Virus record (IMG/VR): IMGVR_UViG_3300021076_000027
Span: 1 to 52,544 of that record
Reading direction: 5' to 3' (one strand)
Source of the DNA: a virus
DNA length: 52,544 bases
How positions within the stretch are numbered: position 1 is the first letter of the stretch; the number at the start of each line of letters is the position of its first letter. The notes beneath the pieces were generated by a model. The model had not been told where the DNA came from. It did no database searches and saw only the letters and a list, made by a program, of their open reading frames with translations. Position numbers and translations under genes: made by a program. Shown in pieces: positions 24,953-32,349 of this stretch.

Positions 24953-25450
24953 ATGGTGCAAGTAGCTTACGAGATCTATCTTCTCTCTGCGCCGGGGTTC
25001 TGGTATGTGGGATCGACTTCCATAGGTGTCGAACGTCGCCTACAACGCCACCTTAGTGGTAGAGGAGGAGCTAAGAAGCTCTATGCCAAGATACAAGAGT
25101 TGGGCGCAGCAGCCTTTACCCTGACTGTCGTTGAGAGAGCACGAGGAAACCCGACCGAGGCCGAGCAATGCTGGTATGACTTCTTCGTAAGTGTTGGCTC
25201 TGGACAACCTCTTCAGCAACGACCGGGAGGTTACCCTGACCGTGCCGGTAAGCCCGCTTGGAACCGTGGCATCTCACCCACGCCGGAGACCGTAGCCAAG
25301 CGGCAGGCTTCCTGGGCGGCGACTAAACCCCCGGCGTGCCCTCGGGGTCATCTCTATGATGAGGAGAATACTCTCTTCTACCCTAATGGTCGGCGGTGTA
25401 GGCAGTGCAACATTGACCGTTGCAAAGCCCGACGCAGTAGGTTAGACTGA
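24953..25450 (+). CDS. GIY-YIG homing endonuclease with HNH-type zinc finger tail
   Basis: 165 residues. The GIY-YIG domain (YEIYLLSAPGFWYVGST, basic LQRHL helix, catalytic Glu in PTEAEQCWYDFF) fills the first 90 residues. The tail CPRGHLYDEENT...CRQCNIDRC is the same finger that opens the HNH gene at 20103 (CPNGHAYTPENT...CRTC), so a targeting module has moved between nuclease families. Leaderless from a TTGACA/TAAGAT promoter. Its stop overlaps the -10 of the next gene. Confidence 0.87.
   Translation: MVQVAYEIYLLSAPGFWYVGSTSIGVERRLQRHLSGRGGAKKLYAKIQELGAAAFTLTVVERARGNPTEAEQCWYDFFVSVGSGQPLQQRPGGYPDRAGKPAWNRGISPTPETVAKRQASWAATKPPACPRGHLYDEENTLFYPNGRRCRQCNIDRCKARRSRLD
25420..25448 (+). promoter_or_regulatory. 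promoter of leaderless DUF6011-like gene
   Basis: TTGCAA (25420-25425), a 17-nt spacer, TAGACT (25443-25448), then 6 nt to ATG 25455. The last T of the -10 is the first base of the upstream TGA stop. Confidence 0.6.
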
Positions 25451-25454
25451 CTCC

Positions 25455-26054
25455 ATGACCACAAACTTGTTGGAGAAGTTCAACTCCATCAAGGCCCAGT
25501 CCGACGCTCCTACGGCGCCCACTCCGGCCCCCGCCGCCTCAACTCCCGCCGTGCGTGGCGGCAACGTCAAGCCCAACCGCTATGGCGGCAAGTGCGAGAA
25601 GTGCCGTAGCTGGGTCGAGCCGGGTGCAGGGTCCTTCCGCAAGGGCGACACCGGCTGGATCGTCTTCCATGTCGAGTGCCCCGAGGCCGTTCCCTTCCGC
25701 ATCACCTCCACCGATCAGGCGGTGCCCGATGAGGGCCTCTACGTGCTGGATGATGAGCGGATCGTCAAGATCAAGAGTAACAAGGCAGGGACGGGTCGCT
25801 ACGCAAGCGTGTGGGTCGAGATCGGTGGGCATCGTCTCACTGAGGCTGGCGAGTACGTAAACGGTGAGTGGGAGTACGCTCCCGCACTGCGATCCTTCTG
25901 CAAGCCCGAGCGCCGCATGACGATCGAGCAGGCCAAGGCGTTCGGTGTCCTCTACGGCAAGTGTGCCAAGTGTGGGCGCCACCTGAGTGATGCTGAGTCA
26001 GTGGAGCGGGGTATCGGTCCCGTGTGCTTGAAGAGTTTCAGTGCCGTTGCTTGA
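25455..26054 (+). CDS. DUF6011-like zinc protein
   Basis: 199 residues. A Pro/Ala-rich N-terminal linker is followed by a CEKCRSWV...HVEC zinc site (residues ~50-76). A beta-rich middle precedes a C-terminal CAKCGRHLSDAESVERGIGPVC, which matches the DUF6011 pattern (CGRxLxDxxSxxxGIGPxC) common in actinophages. It is a nucleic-acid-type zinc protein of unknown role. It has its own leaderless promoter and is followed by an overlapping endonuclease VII gene. Confidence 0.78.
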   Translation: MTTNLLEKFNSIKAQSDAPTAPTPAPAASTPAVRGGNVKPNRYGGKCEKCRSWVEPGAGSFRKGDTGWIVFHVECPEAVPFRITSTDQAVPDEGLYVLDDERIVKIKSNKAGTGRYASVWVEIGGHRLTEAGEYVNGEWEYAPALRSFCKPERRMTIEQAKAFGVLYGKCAKCGRHLSDAESVERGIGPVCLKSFSAVA

Positions 26055-26499
26055 GAAGTGGTGTAATGGCTGCAAGCGGACTCTTCCCGAGTCCGCTTTC
26101 AGTCGTCACAAGAGTGGAGATCGCCAAGGGAGCCTGCGTGCTCGGTGCAAGGAATGCGATATTGTCGCTGCGAAGAAGTGGCAGCGGGCTAACCGGGACC
26201 GTATGCTGGCTCAGAAGACAGCCTACCGAGCCGCCCATCCAGAAGAGACTCGTCGGTATCAGCGCAGGAAGAACTGGCGAGTGATGGGTCTTGACCCGGA
26301 TGAGGTAGAGTCCTTACTTGAACGGAATGAGGGTCGGTGTATGATCTGCGGAGTCCAAGAAAAGCTTGTGCCCGATCATGACCACGAGACTCTAGAGCTT
26401 CGTGGGGTATTGTGTCACTGGTGTAACACCGGTCTTGGGATGTTCCGAGATGATCCATCCTCTCTGGCTGCTGCCATCGTCTATCTGAAAGGCGCCTGA
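26041..26499 (+). CDS. endonuclease VII-type HNH nuclease
   Basis: 152 residues. An N-terminal CNGCKRTLPESAF...CKEC finger is followed by a basic helix. The core is CMICGVQEKLVPDHDHETLELRGVLCHWCNTGLGMFRDDP, the recombination endonuclease VII signature (CxxC, DHDH, RGxxCxxCN, LGxxxD). Members resolve branched DNA or act as homing enzymes; the free-standing position and finger favour homing. A GTG at 26041 overlaps the previous gene by 14 bases; TTG 26047 is an alternative. Unlike most endonuclease genes here, no clear -10 is visible. Confidence 0.82.
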   Translation: MPLLEKWCNGCKRTLPESAFSRHKSGDRQGSLRARCKECDIVAAKKWQRANRDRMLAQKTAYRAAHPEETRRYQRRKNWRVMGLDPDEVESLLERNEGRCMICGVQEKLVPDHDHETLELRGVLCHWCNTGLGMFRDDPSSLAAAIVYLKGA

Positions 26500-26699
26500 T
26501 GCCAACTGAACCGCACGCCAAGTGGCTCATCGACTACGACGAGGGGAGCTTCAACGTCACCCGGAACACGAGGGCCTTCGCCTACGGGCTGGCCTCCGTC
26601 GAGGTGGCCATCGCCGCCATCAAGCGGTCCCGCCGCTACTCGACCGGCGACACGATCAAGGCCTTCGATGAGTTTGGCAATCGAGTCCTGGTGAGGTAG
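26499..26699 (+). CDS. small hypothetical protein
   Basis: 66 residues, starting in the stop of the nuclease gene (TGATG). It has a basic helix (VEVAIAAIKRSRRYSTGD) and a strand-rich end (GNRVLVR), which look like a small nucleic-acid or adaptor protein. No family is recognised. The first copy of the paired start-associated elements begins 8 nt after its stop. Confidence 0.5.
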   Translation: MPTEPHAKWLIDYDEGSFNVTRNTRAFAYGLASVEVAIAAIKRSRRYSTGDTIKAFDEFGNRVLVR

Positions 26700-26706
26700 C
26701 TCTGAA

Positions 26707-26721
26707 ACCACCTAAGAGGTG
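26707..26721 (+). repeat. start-associated palindromic element, copy 4
   Basis: ACCACCTAAGAGGTG, with a 5-bp CACCT/AGGTG stem and loop AAG, in the leader of the protease gene. Confidence 0.65.
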
Positions 26722-26750
26722 TAGCACGGGTGAAGGAGGTGAACGTATCT

Positions 26751-26807
26751 GTGACTCCGCCTCGGCTTTGGCCGGGGCGCTGTCACGAGCGCTCTGAGTC
26801 CACCTAA
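26751..26807 (+). CDS. putative 18-residue leader peptide before the protease gene
   Basis: GTG 26751 is preceded by GGAGGTGA 8 nt upstream, one of the strongest ribosome sites in the window. It encodes an 18-residue Pro/Arg-rich peptide whose TAA lies inside the second palindromic element, 8 nt before the protease ATG. The coding segment also contains a GTGAC...GTCAC stem (26751-26785). It may be a coupling or attenuating leader. Expression is unproven. Confidence 0.4.
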   Translation: MTPPRLWPGRCHERSEST

Positions 26808-26813
26808 GTGGTG
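26799..26813 (+). repeat. start-associated palindromic element, copy 5
   Basis: TCCACCTAAGTGGTG, with a CACC/GGTG stem, ends 2 nt before the protease ATG at 26816. Confidence 0.65.
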
Positions 26814-26815
26814 AG

Positions 26816-29800
26816 ATGAGCATCCTCAAGACTACCTCCTTCCAGATCTTGAGCGCTTCGATGGCTGGTCAGTCGGAACGCACGTTCAAGACCGCTCACC
26901 GGGCCGAGTTCGATCACGTCGAGCGCCGACCCGGCTACCTGTACGTCCGTTCCCGAGCCATCTCCTCTCGCATCAACGAGAACTTCGACGGCTTCGACGC
27001 TGACGAGATCGCCAAGGGCTACCAGACGTTCATGGGCAAGCCCGTGTTCGTCTCGCACCACAACTCGAACCACCGACGTGCCCGAGGCGCCATTGTCGCC
27101 GTGGCGCTCCACGAGGACCACCTAGCTACCGGCGAGCCGGATACCTGGGTAGAGGTTCTCATGGAGGTCGATGCGGTCAACTTCCCGAAGCTGGCCCAGG
27201 CCATCATCGCCGGAGAAGTCGCACGCACCTCGATGGGTTGCGACGTAGCCTACTCGTCCTGCACCTTCTGCGGCAACAAGGCCTACACCGAGGCCGAGTA
27301 TTGCAAGCACATCCCCCGCCTCAAGGGCAAGCGCATCCGTCGAGTGGACGCCAAGACCGGCGCAAGCTCGATGGTGCTCGTGGCCGAGCAGTGTTTCGGG
27401 TTGCATTTCTTTGAGAACTCCCTCCTGGTCGAGGAGCCTGCCGACCCTTCTGCTTTTTGCCTGGGCACAGATTGGGTGGATTCAGATATGACTCCACACC
27501 ATGCCAGTGCGAATAGCATGGATAGTTCCATCGCTTACGCCGAAGCGATTGCCAATATCCCTCAGCGTGAGTTGTCCACGACGAGTGCGTCCTCTCCCGA
27601 CCGCAACCTGGGGAAGCAAGTCTCGCTTGATGATGAGGACTTCTTCTTCGGTCAGCACGTGAGCAGCATTGCGTACACCGGAAGCGCTACGCCCCCGCTC
27701 CACCATGTCGGTCGAGTTGTCGGCGTTGGTACCGAGCAGCCAGTGGGCAGGATTGTGGCAGAGAGGAACATCGCAGGTATGGCGAACGACCAGTCCTTCG
27801 GGGATTGGGCCGACGATCTGCTCGTATCCCCATCTGTGGGAGCGGACGGAGCTTCGCTTAGCGTCGGACAGCGAGAAGCGTCCATAGCCCGAGTCGAAGA
27901 CACCCCCGGTCCAAAGCCAGCATTCGTCCTCACCACGGACGGCGACCTTCGACCAGTAGCGCTCAATCTCGGACATAGTGAAGCGGTCATTCCTAGCCAT
28001 GTGCCCCATCTTAGCACGTTCGAGGCAGGCTTCATCCTCACGGCTGACAGCAATGATCTCCCCGAACTGAAGATGCCACCGCCGCCGTACCGTGTGAACT
28101 GTCGCAACTGCGGCCAGCAGAGCGTGACGAACAAGAACCACCCGAAGTGCGAGTCCTGTGGCGACCTCCATGTGTCCCCCGTGCGCCGTGCATCGAAGGA
28201 AGCCGCCACCCAAGAAGAGGCCGAGCGTACCGGCCCGTGCCCTCACTGTGGTGGCAAGCTCTTCTCGAATGGCTTCCCCGGCACCTCCCCGTACTGCGGC
28301 TCGTGCCAGACCCACATCCCGCTGAAGCCCAAGGCATCGTCCTTCGGTGGCAAGCGTGTTGCTAGCCTCCACAAGCGTGCTGTCAATCAGTGCATCCGCC
28401 ACTACGAGCACGAGGTTGGACCCAATGACCTCACGTGTCCTGTATGCGAGTCCCTGATGTACTATGGGACTCCCACCACCAAGATGCCTGATGACCAATA
28501 TCTCGAATGGCTCTCCAAGCAGCCCTACGAGGCTCGTAAGCACGCCATCAACGAGACCATCGCTCCGCCCGAGGTCGACACCCTCCGTGCATCCGAGTGC
28601 CCTATCTGTGGCTCCGACGCCTACAACGGCGAGGAGTGCCCGGTGTGCATGTTCATCAAGCCGCCCGACATGTTCATGGACCCGGACCTCGAAGCTGCTC
28701 AGAATGCCGACCTCCGCCAGGATGAGGCCCAGGACGGTCTAGCCGTTGGCGACCAGGTAGGCAACGATCACCTACAGGGCCAGACCCCGGTGGGCGACGA
28801 CCTCATGGCTGCTGGCCAAGAGGGTGACCTTCAGTGCGACTCCTGTGGTGCCGTACAGCCCGGCCAGGCCTCCGCAGGGACCGACAACGCCGTCAACGGA
28901 GCACCCACTACACAGCCTACTTCACAGCCTCCTACACAGCCCGGAGCAGAGCCGCCGCCGCCCGTCAACGACGAGTCCATGCCGCTGGCTCAGGGACCGC
29001 CCGAGGCCGACGACGTGCCGCCCGCTGGCAAGGAGCTTCCGAAGCCGAAGGACGGCGAGAACGACGACGGCCAGGACGACGGCTCGAAGGCCGAGACCAA
29101 GCCGAAGGGCGACCCCGCCGACAAGGGCAAGGTCGAGTCCGACATCGATGCCGGGAAGTCCGACACCACCAAGCCGACCGAGGACGAGGCCGTCGACACC
29201 CTACAGAAGGATCTCAAGCCAGGCGACCCATGCCCGGTCTGCGACGGCAAGGGCAAGCTTCAGCCCAAGGCTGACGACAAGAAGGACGACCAGAAGGTCG
29301 AAGACAAGGATAGCAAGGACGACAAGGAGGACGGACCACCCTGGCAAAAGGGCGATAACTCCTCCAAAGAAGTGAAGGCTCAGTCGTCACTCAACCACGA
29401 CACCCCAGGAGTATCTGATATGGCAGCCCCCACCGTCAAGGTTCTAGCATCGCACCAAGCCGAGATTCGTCGCCTCAAGGCGGAGAACGCTCAGCTTCGT
29501 CGTTCCGTGAACTACATCGCCGCAGCCGTTGGCATCACCCGCTTCGCTGACGACCAGAACCCGGCAGAGCCGATCCCGCAGCCCGCAGGTGGCGCTCCGT
29601 CCGAGACCTCGGAAGAGGCCATGAACGCAGCTACTCGTGTCAACGTGCAGGAGATCGGCTCGACGCCGGTCAACGGTGTTGGCGCAGATGCGACCACCAC
29701 GGTGGATCAGGTCGGCGGCATCAATGCTGACACCCCGTACTCGATCAACACCGAGGTCACCACCCCGGTGTCTGGTACCGAGACCCGCATCCCTCTCGAC

Positions 29801-30232
29801 AAGGTTCGCACCTTGCCGGAGATCCAGTTCGGCAACCCCCTTGTGCCGGACACCGCCTTCCCTCTCGAAGGCCCCTTCGCTGAGAAGGCAACGCTAGGCA
29901 GCAAGGGCCGCACCTACGCCGCTCTTCGCCTCGCACGTCTCCGCAAGGCTGCGGGCGTCGATGAGACTGGCTCCGACGAGATCGTTGTTGCCAACGCCAT
30001 CGACACCAACGCATCGCTGAGCGACGGCGCCATTGCGCAGGAGATCGACATCCTCACGAAGGTCGTCACCGCCACGCAGGCACCGACGCCCCGCCAGGCA
30101 AGCCGTCGTCTCGTCCCGCAGTCCTCTGCTGGTGTCGAGCGCACGATCCCGTCCGTAGCAGTAGGTGAAGGTCTCACGTCATTCACGGCAGCAGCCGCAA
30201 GTGACGACGACGCATTCGCATTCTGCGACTAA
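26816..30232 (+). CDS. prohead protease fused to zinc-ribbon and scaffold regions
   Basis: 1138 residues. Residues 1-215 look like a prohead protease: GKPVFVSHHN supplies the likely catalytic His (81/82), ARTSMGCDV the Ser (139), and a CTFC...CKH zinc site follows (149-165). Residues ~216-400 come from DNA that on the other strand encodes an HNH endonuclease. Ribbons CRNCGQQ...CESCGD, CPHCGGK...CGSC and CPVCES follow, then a long acidic Pro/Lys linker and a helical C-terminus (from 29420) resembling a scaffold, with a coiled coil (VKVLASHQAEIRRLKAENAQLRR). The capsid genes follow directly. The long frame is intact, so one polyprotein is possible, cut at basic sites such as VRRASKEA. Confidence 0.75.
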   Translation: MSILKTTSFQILSASMAGQSERTFKTAHRAEFDHVERRPGYLYVRSRAISSRINENFDGFDADEIAKGYQTFMGKPVFVSHHNSNHRRARGAIVAVALHEDHLATGEPDTWVEVLMEVDAVNFPKLAQAIIAGEVARTSMGCDVAYSSCTFCGNKAYTEAEYCKHIPRLKGKRIRRVDAKTGASSMVLVAEQCFGLHFFENSLLVEEPADPSAFCLGTDWVDSDMTPHHASANSMDSSIAYAEAIANIPQRELSTTSASSPDRNLGKQVSLDDEDFFFGQHVSSIAYTGSATPPLHHVGRVVGVGTEQPVGRIVAERNIAGMANDQSFGDWADDLLVSPSVGADGASLSVGQREASIARVEDTPGPKPAFVLTTDGDLRPVALNLGHSEAVIPSHVPHLSTFEAGFILTADSNDLPELKMPPPPYRVNCRNCGQQSVTNKNHPKCESCGDLHVSPVRRASKEAATQEEAERTGPCPHCGGKLFSNGFPGTSPYCGSCQTHIPLKPKASSFGGKRVASLHKRAVNQCIRHYEHEVGPNDLTCPVCESLMYYGTPTTKMPDDQYLEWLSKQPYEARKHAINETIAPPEVDTLRASECPICGSDAYNGEECPVCMFIKPPDMFMDPDLEAAQNADLRQDEAQDGLAVGDQVGNDHLQGQTPVGDDLMAAGQEGDLQCDSCGAVQPGQASAGTDNAVNGAPTTQPTSQPPTQPGAEPPPPVNDESMPLAQGPPEADDVPPAGKELPKPKDGENDDGQDDGSKAETKPKGDPADKGKVESDIDAGKSDTTKPTEDEAVDTLQKDLKPGDPCPVCDGKGKLQPKADDKKDDQKVEDKDSKDDKEDGPPWQKGDNSSKEVKAQSSLNHDTPGVSDMAAPTVKVLASHQAEIRRLKAENAQLRRSVNYIAAAVGITRFADDQNPAEPIPQPAGGAPSETSEEAMNAATRVNVQEIGSTPVNGVGADATTTVDQVGGINADTPYSINTEVTTPVSGTETRIPLDKVRTLPEIQFGNPLVPDTAFPLEGPFAEKATLGSKGRTYAALRLARLRKAAGVDETGSDEIVVANAIDTNASLSDGAIAQEIDILTKVVTATQAPTPRQASRRLVPQSSAGVERTIPSVAVGEGLTSFTAAAASDDDAFAFCD
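27482..28000 (-). CDS. HNH homing endonuclease nested antisense in the protease gene
   Basis: 172 residues. Core: CWLWTGGVFDSGYGRF, RSHRWGYEQIVGPIPEG, VRHTCDVPLCHNPAHWLLGTNADNSTDM, the HNH_3-type pattern with His, Asn and His. A C-terminal helix-turn-helix (TLRDIGNRFGVSDGTIHAIRTG) probably recognises DNA. The ATG at 28000 is chosen from the TGCTAAGAT extended -10 placed 7 nt upstream. The opposite strand remains open in the protease frame throughout, so the insertion adds ~185 codons to that protein instead of ending it. Confidence 0.87.
   Translation of the reverse strand: MARNDRFTMSEIERYWSKVAVRGEDECWLWTGGVFDSGYGRFSLSDAKRSSVRSHRWGYEQIVGPIPEGLVVRHTCDVPLCHNPAHWLLGTNADNSTDMVERGRSASGVRNAAHVLTEEEVLIIKRDLLPQVAVGRGRTRRGQLTLRDIGNRFGVSDGTIHAIRTGMVWSHI
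28008..28013 (-). promoter_or_regulatory. extended -10 promoter of antisense HNH gene
   Basis: Reverse strand TGCTAAGAT (TGn extension plus TAAGAT), 7 nt before the ATG at 28000; leaderless transcript predicted. Confidence 0.7.
29360..29378 (+). repeat. start-associated palindromic element, copy 6
   Basis: TCCTCCAAAGAAGTG plus AAGG inside the protease/scaffold gene, 41 nt before the internal ATG at 29420. Its presence before an internal start mirrors the copies before ordinary gene starts. Confidence 0.6.
29420..30232 (+). CDS. nested scaffold protein (internal start in the protease gene)
   Basis: An in-frame ATG with AGGAG 8 nt upstream would give a 270-residue scaffold from the 3' end of the protease gene, as lambda Nu3 is nested in C. 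The product starts MAAPTVKV and has an immediate coiled coil (IRRLKAENAQLRRSV). Ala/Thr/Pro-rich regions and a helical C-terminal part (ALRLARLRKAAGVDE, EIDILTKVV) follow, ending in an acidic, aromatic tail, typical of scaffolds that grip the capsid protein. A repeat copy upstream supports a real start. It lies directly before the decoration and capsid genes. Confidence 0.55.
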   Translation: MAAPTVKVLASHQAEIRRLKAENAQLRRSVNYIAAAVGITRFADDQNPAEPIPQPAGGAPSETSEEAMNAATRVNVQEIGSTPVNGVGADATTTVDQVGGINADTPYSINTEVTTPVSGTETRIPLDKVRTLPEIQFGNPLVPDTAFPLEGPFAEKATLGSKGRTYAALRLARLRKAAGVDETGSDEIVVANAIDTNASLSDGAIAQEIDILTKVVTATQAPTPRQASRRLVPQSSAGVERTIPSVAVGEGLTSFTAAAASDDDAFAFCD

Positions 30233-30250
30233 TCATCCTCAACCCTGTCT

Positions 30251-30289
30251 ACTGGGCATCGACTCCTACAAAGAAGTAGAAGGCCCAGT
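30251..30289 (+). promoter_or_regulatory. hairpin in the leader of the decoration gene
   Basis: Outer arms ACTGGGC (30251-30257) and GCCCAGT (30283-30289) enclose repeat copy 7, which has its own CTAC/GTAG stem. It could be an RNA-processing or regulatory hairpin between the scaffold and capsid cistrons. There is no T-tract, so terminator function is less likely. Confidence 0.5.
30264..30283 (+). repeat. start-associated palindromic element, copy 7
   Basis: TCCTACAAAGAAGTA plus GAAGG, 32 nt before ATG 30316. Confidence 0.6.
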
Positions 30290-30315
30290 AACTTTCCTGA
30301 AAGGGAGCCTACAAC

Positions 30316-30870
30316 ATGTTCCGAACTAACCTCGCAACGAGCTACCTGAAGCGCACGCTCCGTCCGCTCTACGGTTGGACGCAGGCTACGCCGAAGTCGG
30401 GCTTCCTCGATCCGTCGTGGGACCGCACTGTCGGCCTGTACCCCGGCTTCGCACTGACGAAGACCGTGGGCAACAACTACGTCCCGCTCGGCACCGCCAA
30501 CGGCTCGGCCTCCAAGGCCAGCCAGCAGCCTGCCGGTCTCCTCGGCCAGTGGGTCGGCGGCGCAGGTATCGATGAGCTTCTCGAAAGCGGCGTCAACGCC
30601 CTCTCGGTGTGGGTCCTCGGTCCCGATGCTGAGTTCGAGGTTCTCGCTCCCGCCTTCGACGCCGTGACCGGTGGCTCATGGGCCACTGCCGATGTCGTCG
30701 GCAACGATGGTGTCGACACCCTCATCTACGCATACGTTGACACCGTTCCGGGTCAGCTTTGCCTCGCTGGTGGCTCTGGCGGAACGGTCTCGTCCTCACC
30801 GGTCGCCCGTCTCGTGCAGGTCGAGTCCACCAACTCCATCATCATCGCTGGCCTACGAGGCACTCACTAA
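30316..30870 (+). CDS. head decoration/capsid-associated protein
   Basis: 184 residues with a good ribosome site (AAAGGGAG). A basic N-terminus (FRTNLATSYLKRTLRPLYGW) is followed by a Gly/Ala/Val-rich beta domain (GFALTKTVGNNYVPLGTANG...LSVWVLGPDAEFEVLAPAFD). This fits a decoration protein of the type found just upstream of major capsid genes in actinophages. No Cys. Position between scaffold and capsid supports the role. The specific family is not identified. Confidence 0.65.
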   Translation: MFRTNLATSYLKRTLRPLYGWTQATPKSGFLDPSWDRTVGLYPGFALTKTVGNNYVPLGTANGSASKASQQPAGLLGQWVGGAGIDELLESGVNALSVWVLGPDAEFEVLAPAFDAVTGGSWATADVVGNDGVDTLIYAYVDTVPGQLCLAGGSGGTVSSSPVARLVQVESTNSIIIAGLRGTH

Positions 30871-30897
30871 GTCCTCGGACTAGGAAAGGTACACACC

Positions 30898-31890
30898 ATG
30901 TCATCCCTCACCGTTGCAGGTGGCCTCAAGCCACGAGTAGCTCGCAAGTCTGACGACTACGTGACCGAGATCCTCGCCCGTCGAGGTACCCCGGACGGCT
31001 CGTCACGCATGACGCACGAGTCCAAGGTCAAGAAGATGGCTCTCATCCTTCAGGATGAGGTCAACGGCATCCGTCGCCTCGGCGTCGGCATGATCGGCCC
31101 GATCCAGTTGAAGCTTCGATACCAGGGTATCGTCCGCAACGTCCTCGTGGAAGACCCGGTAACGCCGGGTACTCCGGTCGAGTACGACGTGTGGGACGAC
31201 CTCGGTCAGGCCTACATCATGAACGGCACCGATGGTGAAGTTCGTGTGACGCCGTTCGAAGGCAAGCGAGTTCCGATCTTCTTCTTCCGCATCGCCAGCC
31301 GCCCGGCTGTCCGTAAGGAAGACCTGTTCTACCTCCGCATCAACGTGGTCGAGCAGGCTCAGGACGAGACCAAGCAGGCCATCATGAAGCAGGAGGACAG
31401 CCGCCTCATCGTCCTCCTACAGGCTGCCGAGAACGACTACGCCACCCGACCCGATCACGTCATCACGCCTTACCACAACGTGACCGAGACGAGCGGCTAC
31501 TTCACCCCGCAGTCGTTCTACACCGCCGTCGCACAGACGGACATGCACGAGATCGTCTCCGGTCGAGTCCTGGTCAACCCGCTTGACTACCGTGACTTCT
31601 TCCGCTGGGACATCAACACGACCGGTTGGGCCTTCAAGGACCGAGTTGTCGCTGGTGAGCAGATCACGACCTACGGCGAGTTCCAGATCCAGCGCTCGAT
31701 CATGCAGACGCAGGGCGAGATGTTCCTGCTCCCGAACCCCGACTTCCTCGGTGTGTTCCCCGTCCTGTACTCGCTCGACGTGGAAGAGAACCACTCGGTC
31801 GAGGACTTCTGGAAGGGCTGGGTCTTCGATGAGATGGTCTCCATGGCCGTCCTCAACCCTCGTGGCATCGCCTCGATCACCAAGTCGTAA
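30898..31890 (+). CDS. major capsid protein
   Basis: 330 residues, preceded by AGGAAAGG. It is an abundant-protein type sequence with no Cys, beginning with a basic helical N-arm (RVARKSDDYVTEILARRGT...SKVKKMALILQDEVN). Strand/helix alternation follows (ILLR-type IVLLQAAENDYATRPDHVI, VSGRVLVNPLDYRDFFRWDINTTGWAFKDRVVAGEQI, LLPNPDFLGVFPVLYSLDVEE). This is compatible with the HK97 fold of large actinophage capsids. Context (protease/scaffold, decoration protein, hairpin after the next gene) makes the call firm, though I cannot run a structure comparison. Confidence 0.8.
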   Translation: MSSLTVAGGLKPRVARKSDDYVTEILARRGTPDGSSRMTHESKVKKMALILQDEVNGIRRLGVGMIGPIQLKLRYQGIVRNVLVEDPVTPGTPVEYDVWDDLGQAYIMNGTDGEVRVTPFEGKRVPIFFFRIASRPAVRKEDLFYLRINVVEQAQDETKQAIMKQEDSRLIVLLQAAENDYATRPDHVITPYHNVTETSGYFTPQSFYTAVAQTDMHEIVSGRVLVNPLDYRDFFRWDINTTGWAFKDRVVAGEQITTYGEFQIQRSIMQTQGEMFLLPNPDFLGVFPVLYSLDVEENHSVEDFWKGWVFDEMVSMAVLNPRGIASITKS

Positions 31891-31902
31891 GGAGACTTCA
31901 CA

Positions 31903-32241
31903 ATGCCTCGCTCAGTATCCATCCTCCCCGGCAACTACAACGTCGAGCTTCCCAACGGGATCTCGTACAGCGCCACCTATGCCACCACGACCGCTGGTCC
32001 GACCGTCATCCTCACGGATGAGGAGTTCGCCAAGGTCGGGGCTGTCGGTGCCGGTACGGGCCTTCAGGACAACGGCAACGTCGGTACCTCGGTAGTCACC
32101 GCACAGGGTGTCGCAGTCACGGCAGTCACCGCAGCTAACGCTACGGACGCTACCTCGGCTGTCACTCTGGCCAACGCCAACAAGGTCGTCATCAACAACA
32201 TCATCAGCAGCCTCTCGGTTGCCGGTGGCGCCCTGGCCTAG
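31903..32241 (+). CDS. small capsid-associated protein
   Basis: 112 residues with AAGGAG placed well upstream. An N-terminal strand-rich motif (SVSILPGNYNVELPNGISYSA...VILTDEEFAKV) resembles small phage head proteins. The C-terminal half is Ala/Thr/Val repeat-like (VTAQGVAVTAVTAANATDATSAVTLANANKV). It directly follows the capsid gene and precedes a 12-bp hairpin, so it is likely co-expressed with the capsid. A decoration or head-fibre protein is the best guess. Confidence 0.62.
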   Translation: MPRSVSILPGNYNVELPNGISYSATYATTTAGPTVILTDEEFAKVGAVGAGTGLQDNGNVGTSVVTAQGVAVTAVTAANATDATSAVTLANANKVVINNIISSLSVAGGALA

Positions 32242-32293
32242 TCCAGCCGACATCCTACTGCTTGGACTGCCCTCTCCCCCGTCCAGCAGTCTC

Positions 32294-32330
32294 GTGCCCC
32301 CACCCGGTTGTCCTCGCTGGGTGGGGGCAC
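32294..32330 (+). terminator. 12-bp perfect hairpin after capsid cluster
   Basis: GTGCCCCCACCC (32294-32305) pairs perfectly with GGGTGGGGGCAC (32319-32330) across a 13-nt loop. It sits after the capsid gene cluster and before a new promoter. There is no T-run, as is common for GC-rich actinobacterial terminators; mRNA stabilisation is the alternative. Confidence 0.65.
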
Positions 32331-32349
32331 ACCCATGTCTACGGTCTGC

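Noticed and set aside
27390-28020. Group I intron carrying the HNH gene in the protease
   Set aside because: The HNH gene is antisense, the sense frame remains open throughout, and I see no intron core elements; not fully excluded without RT-PCR.
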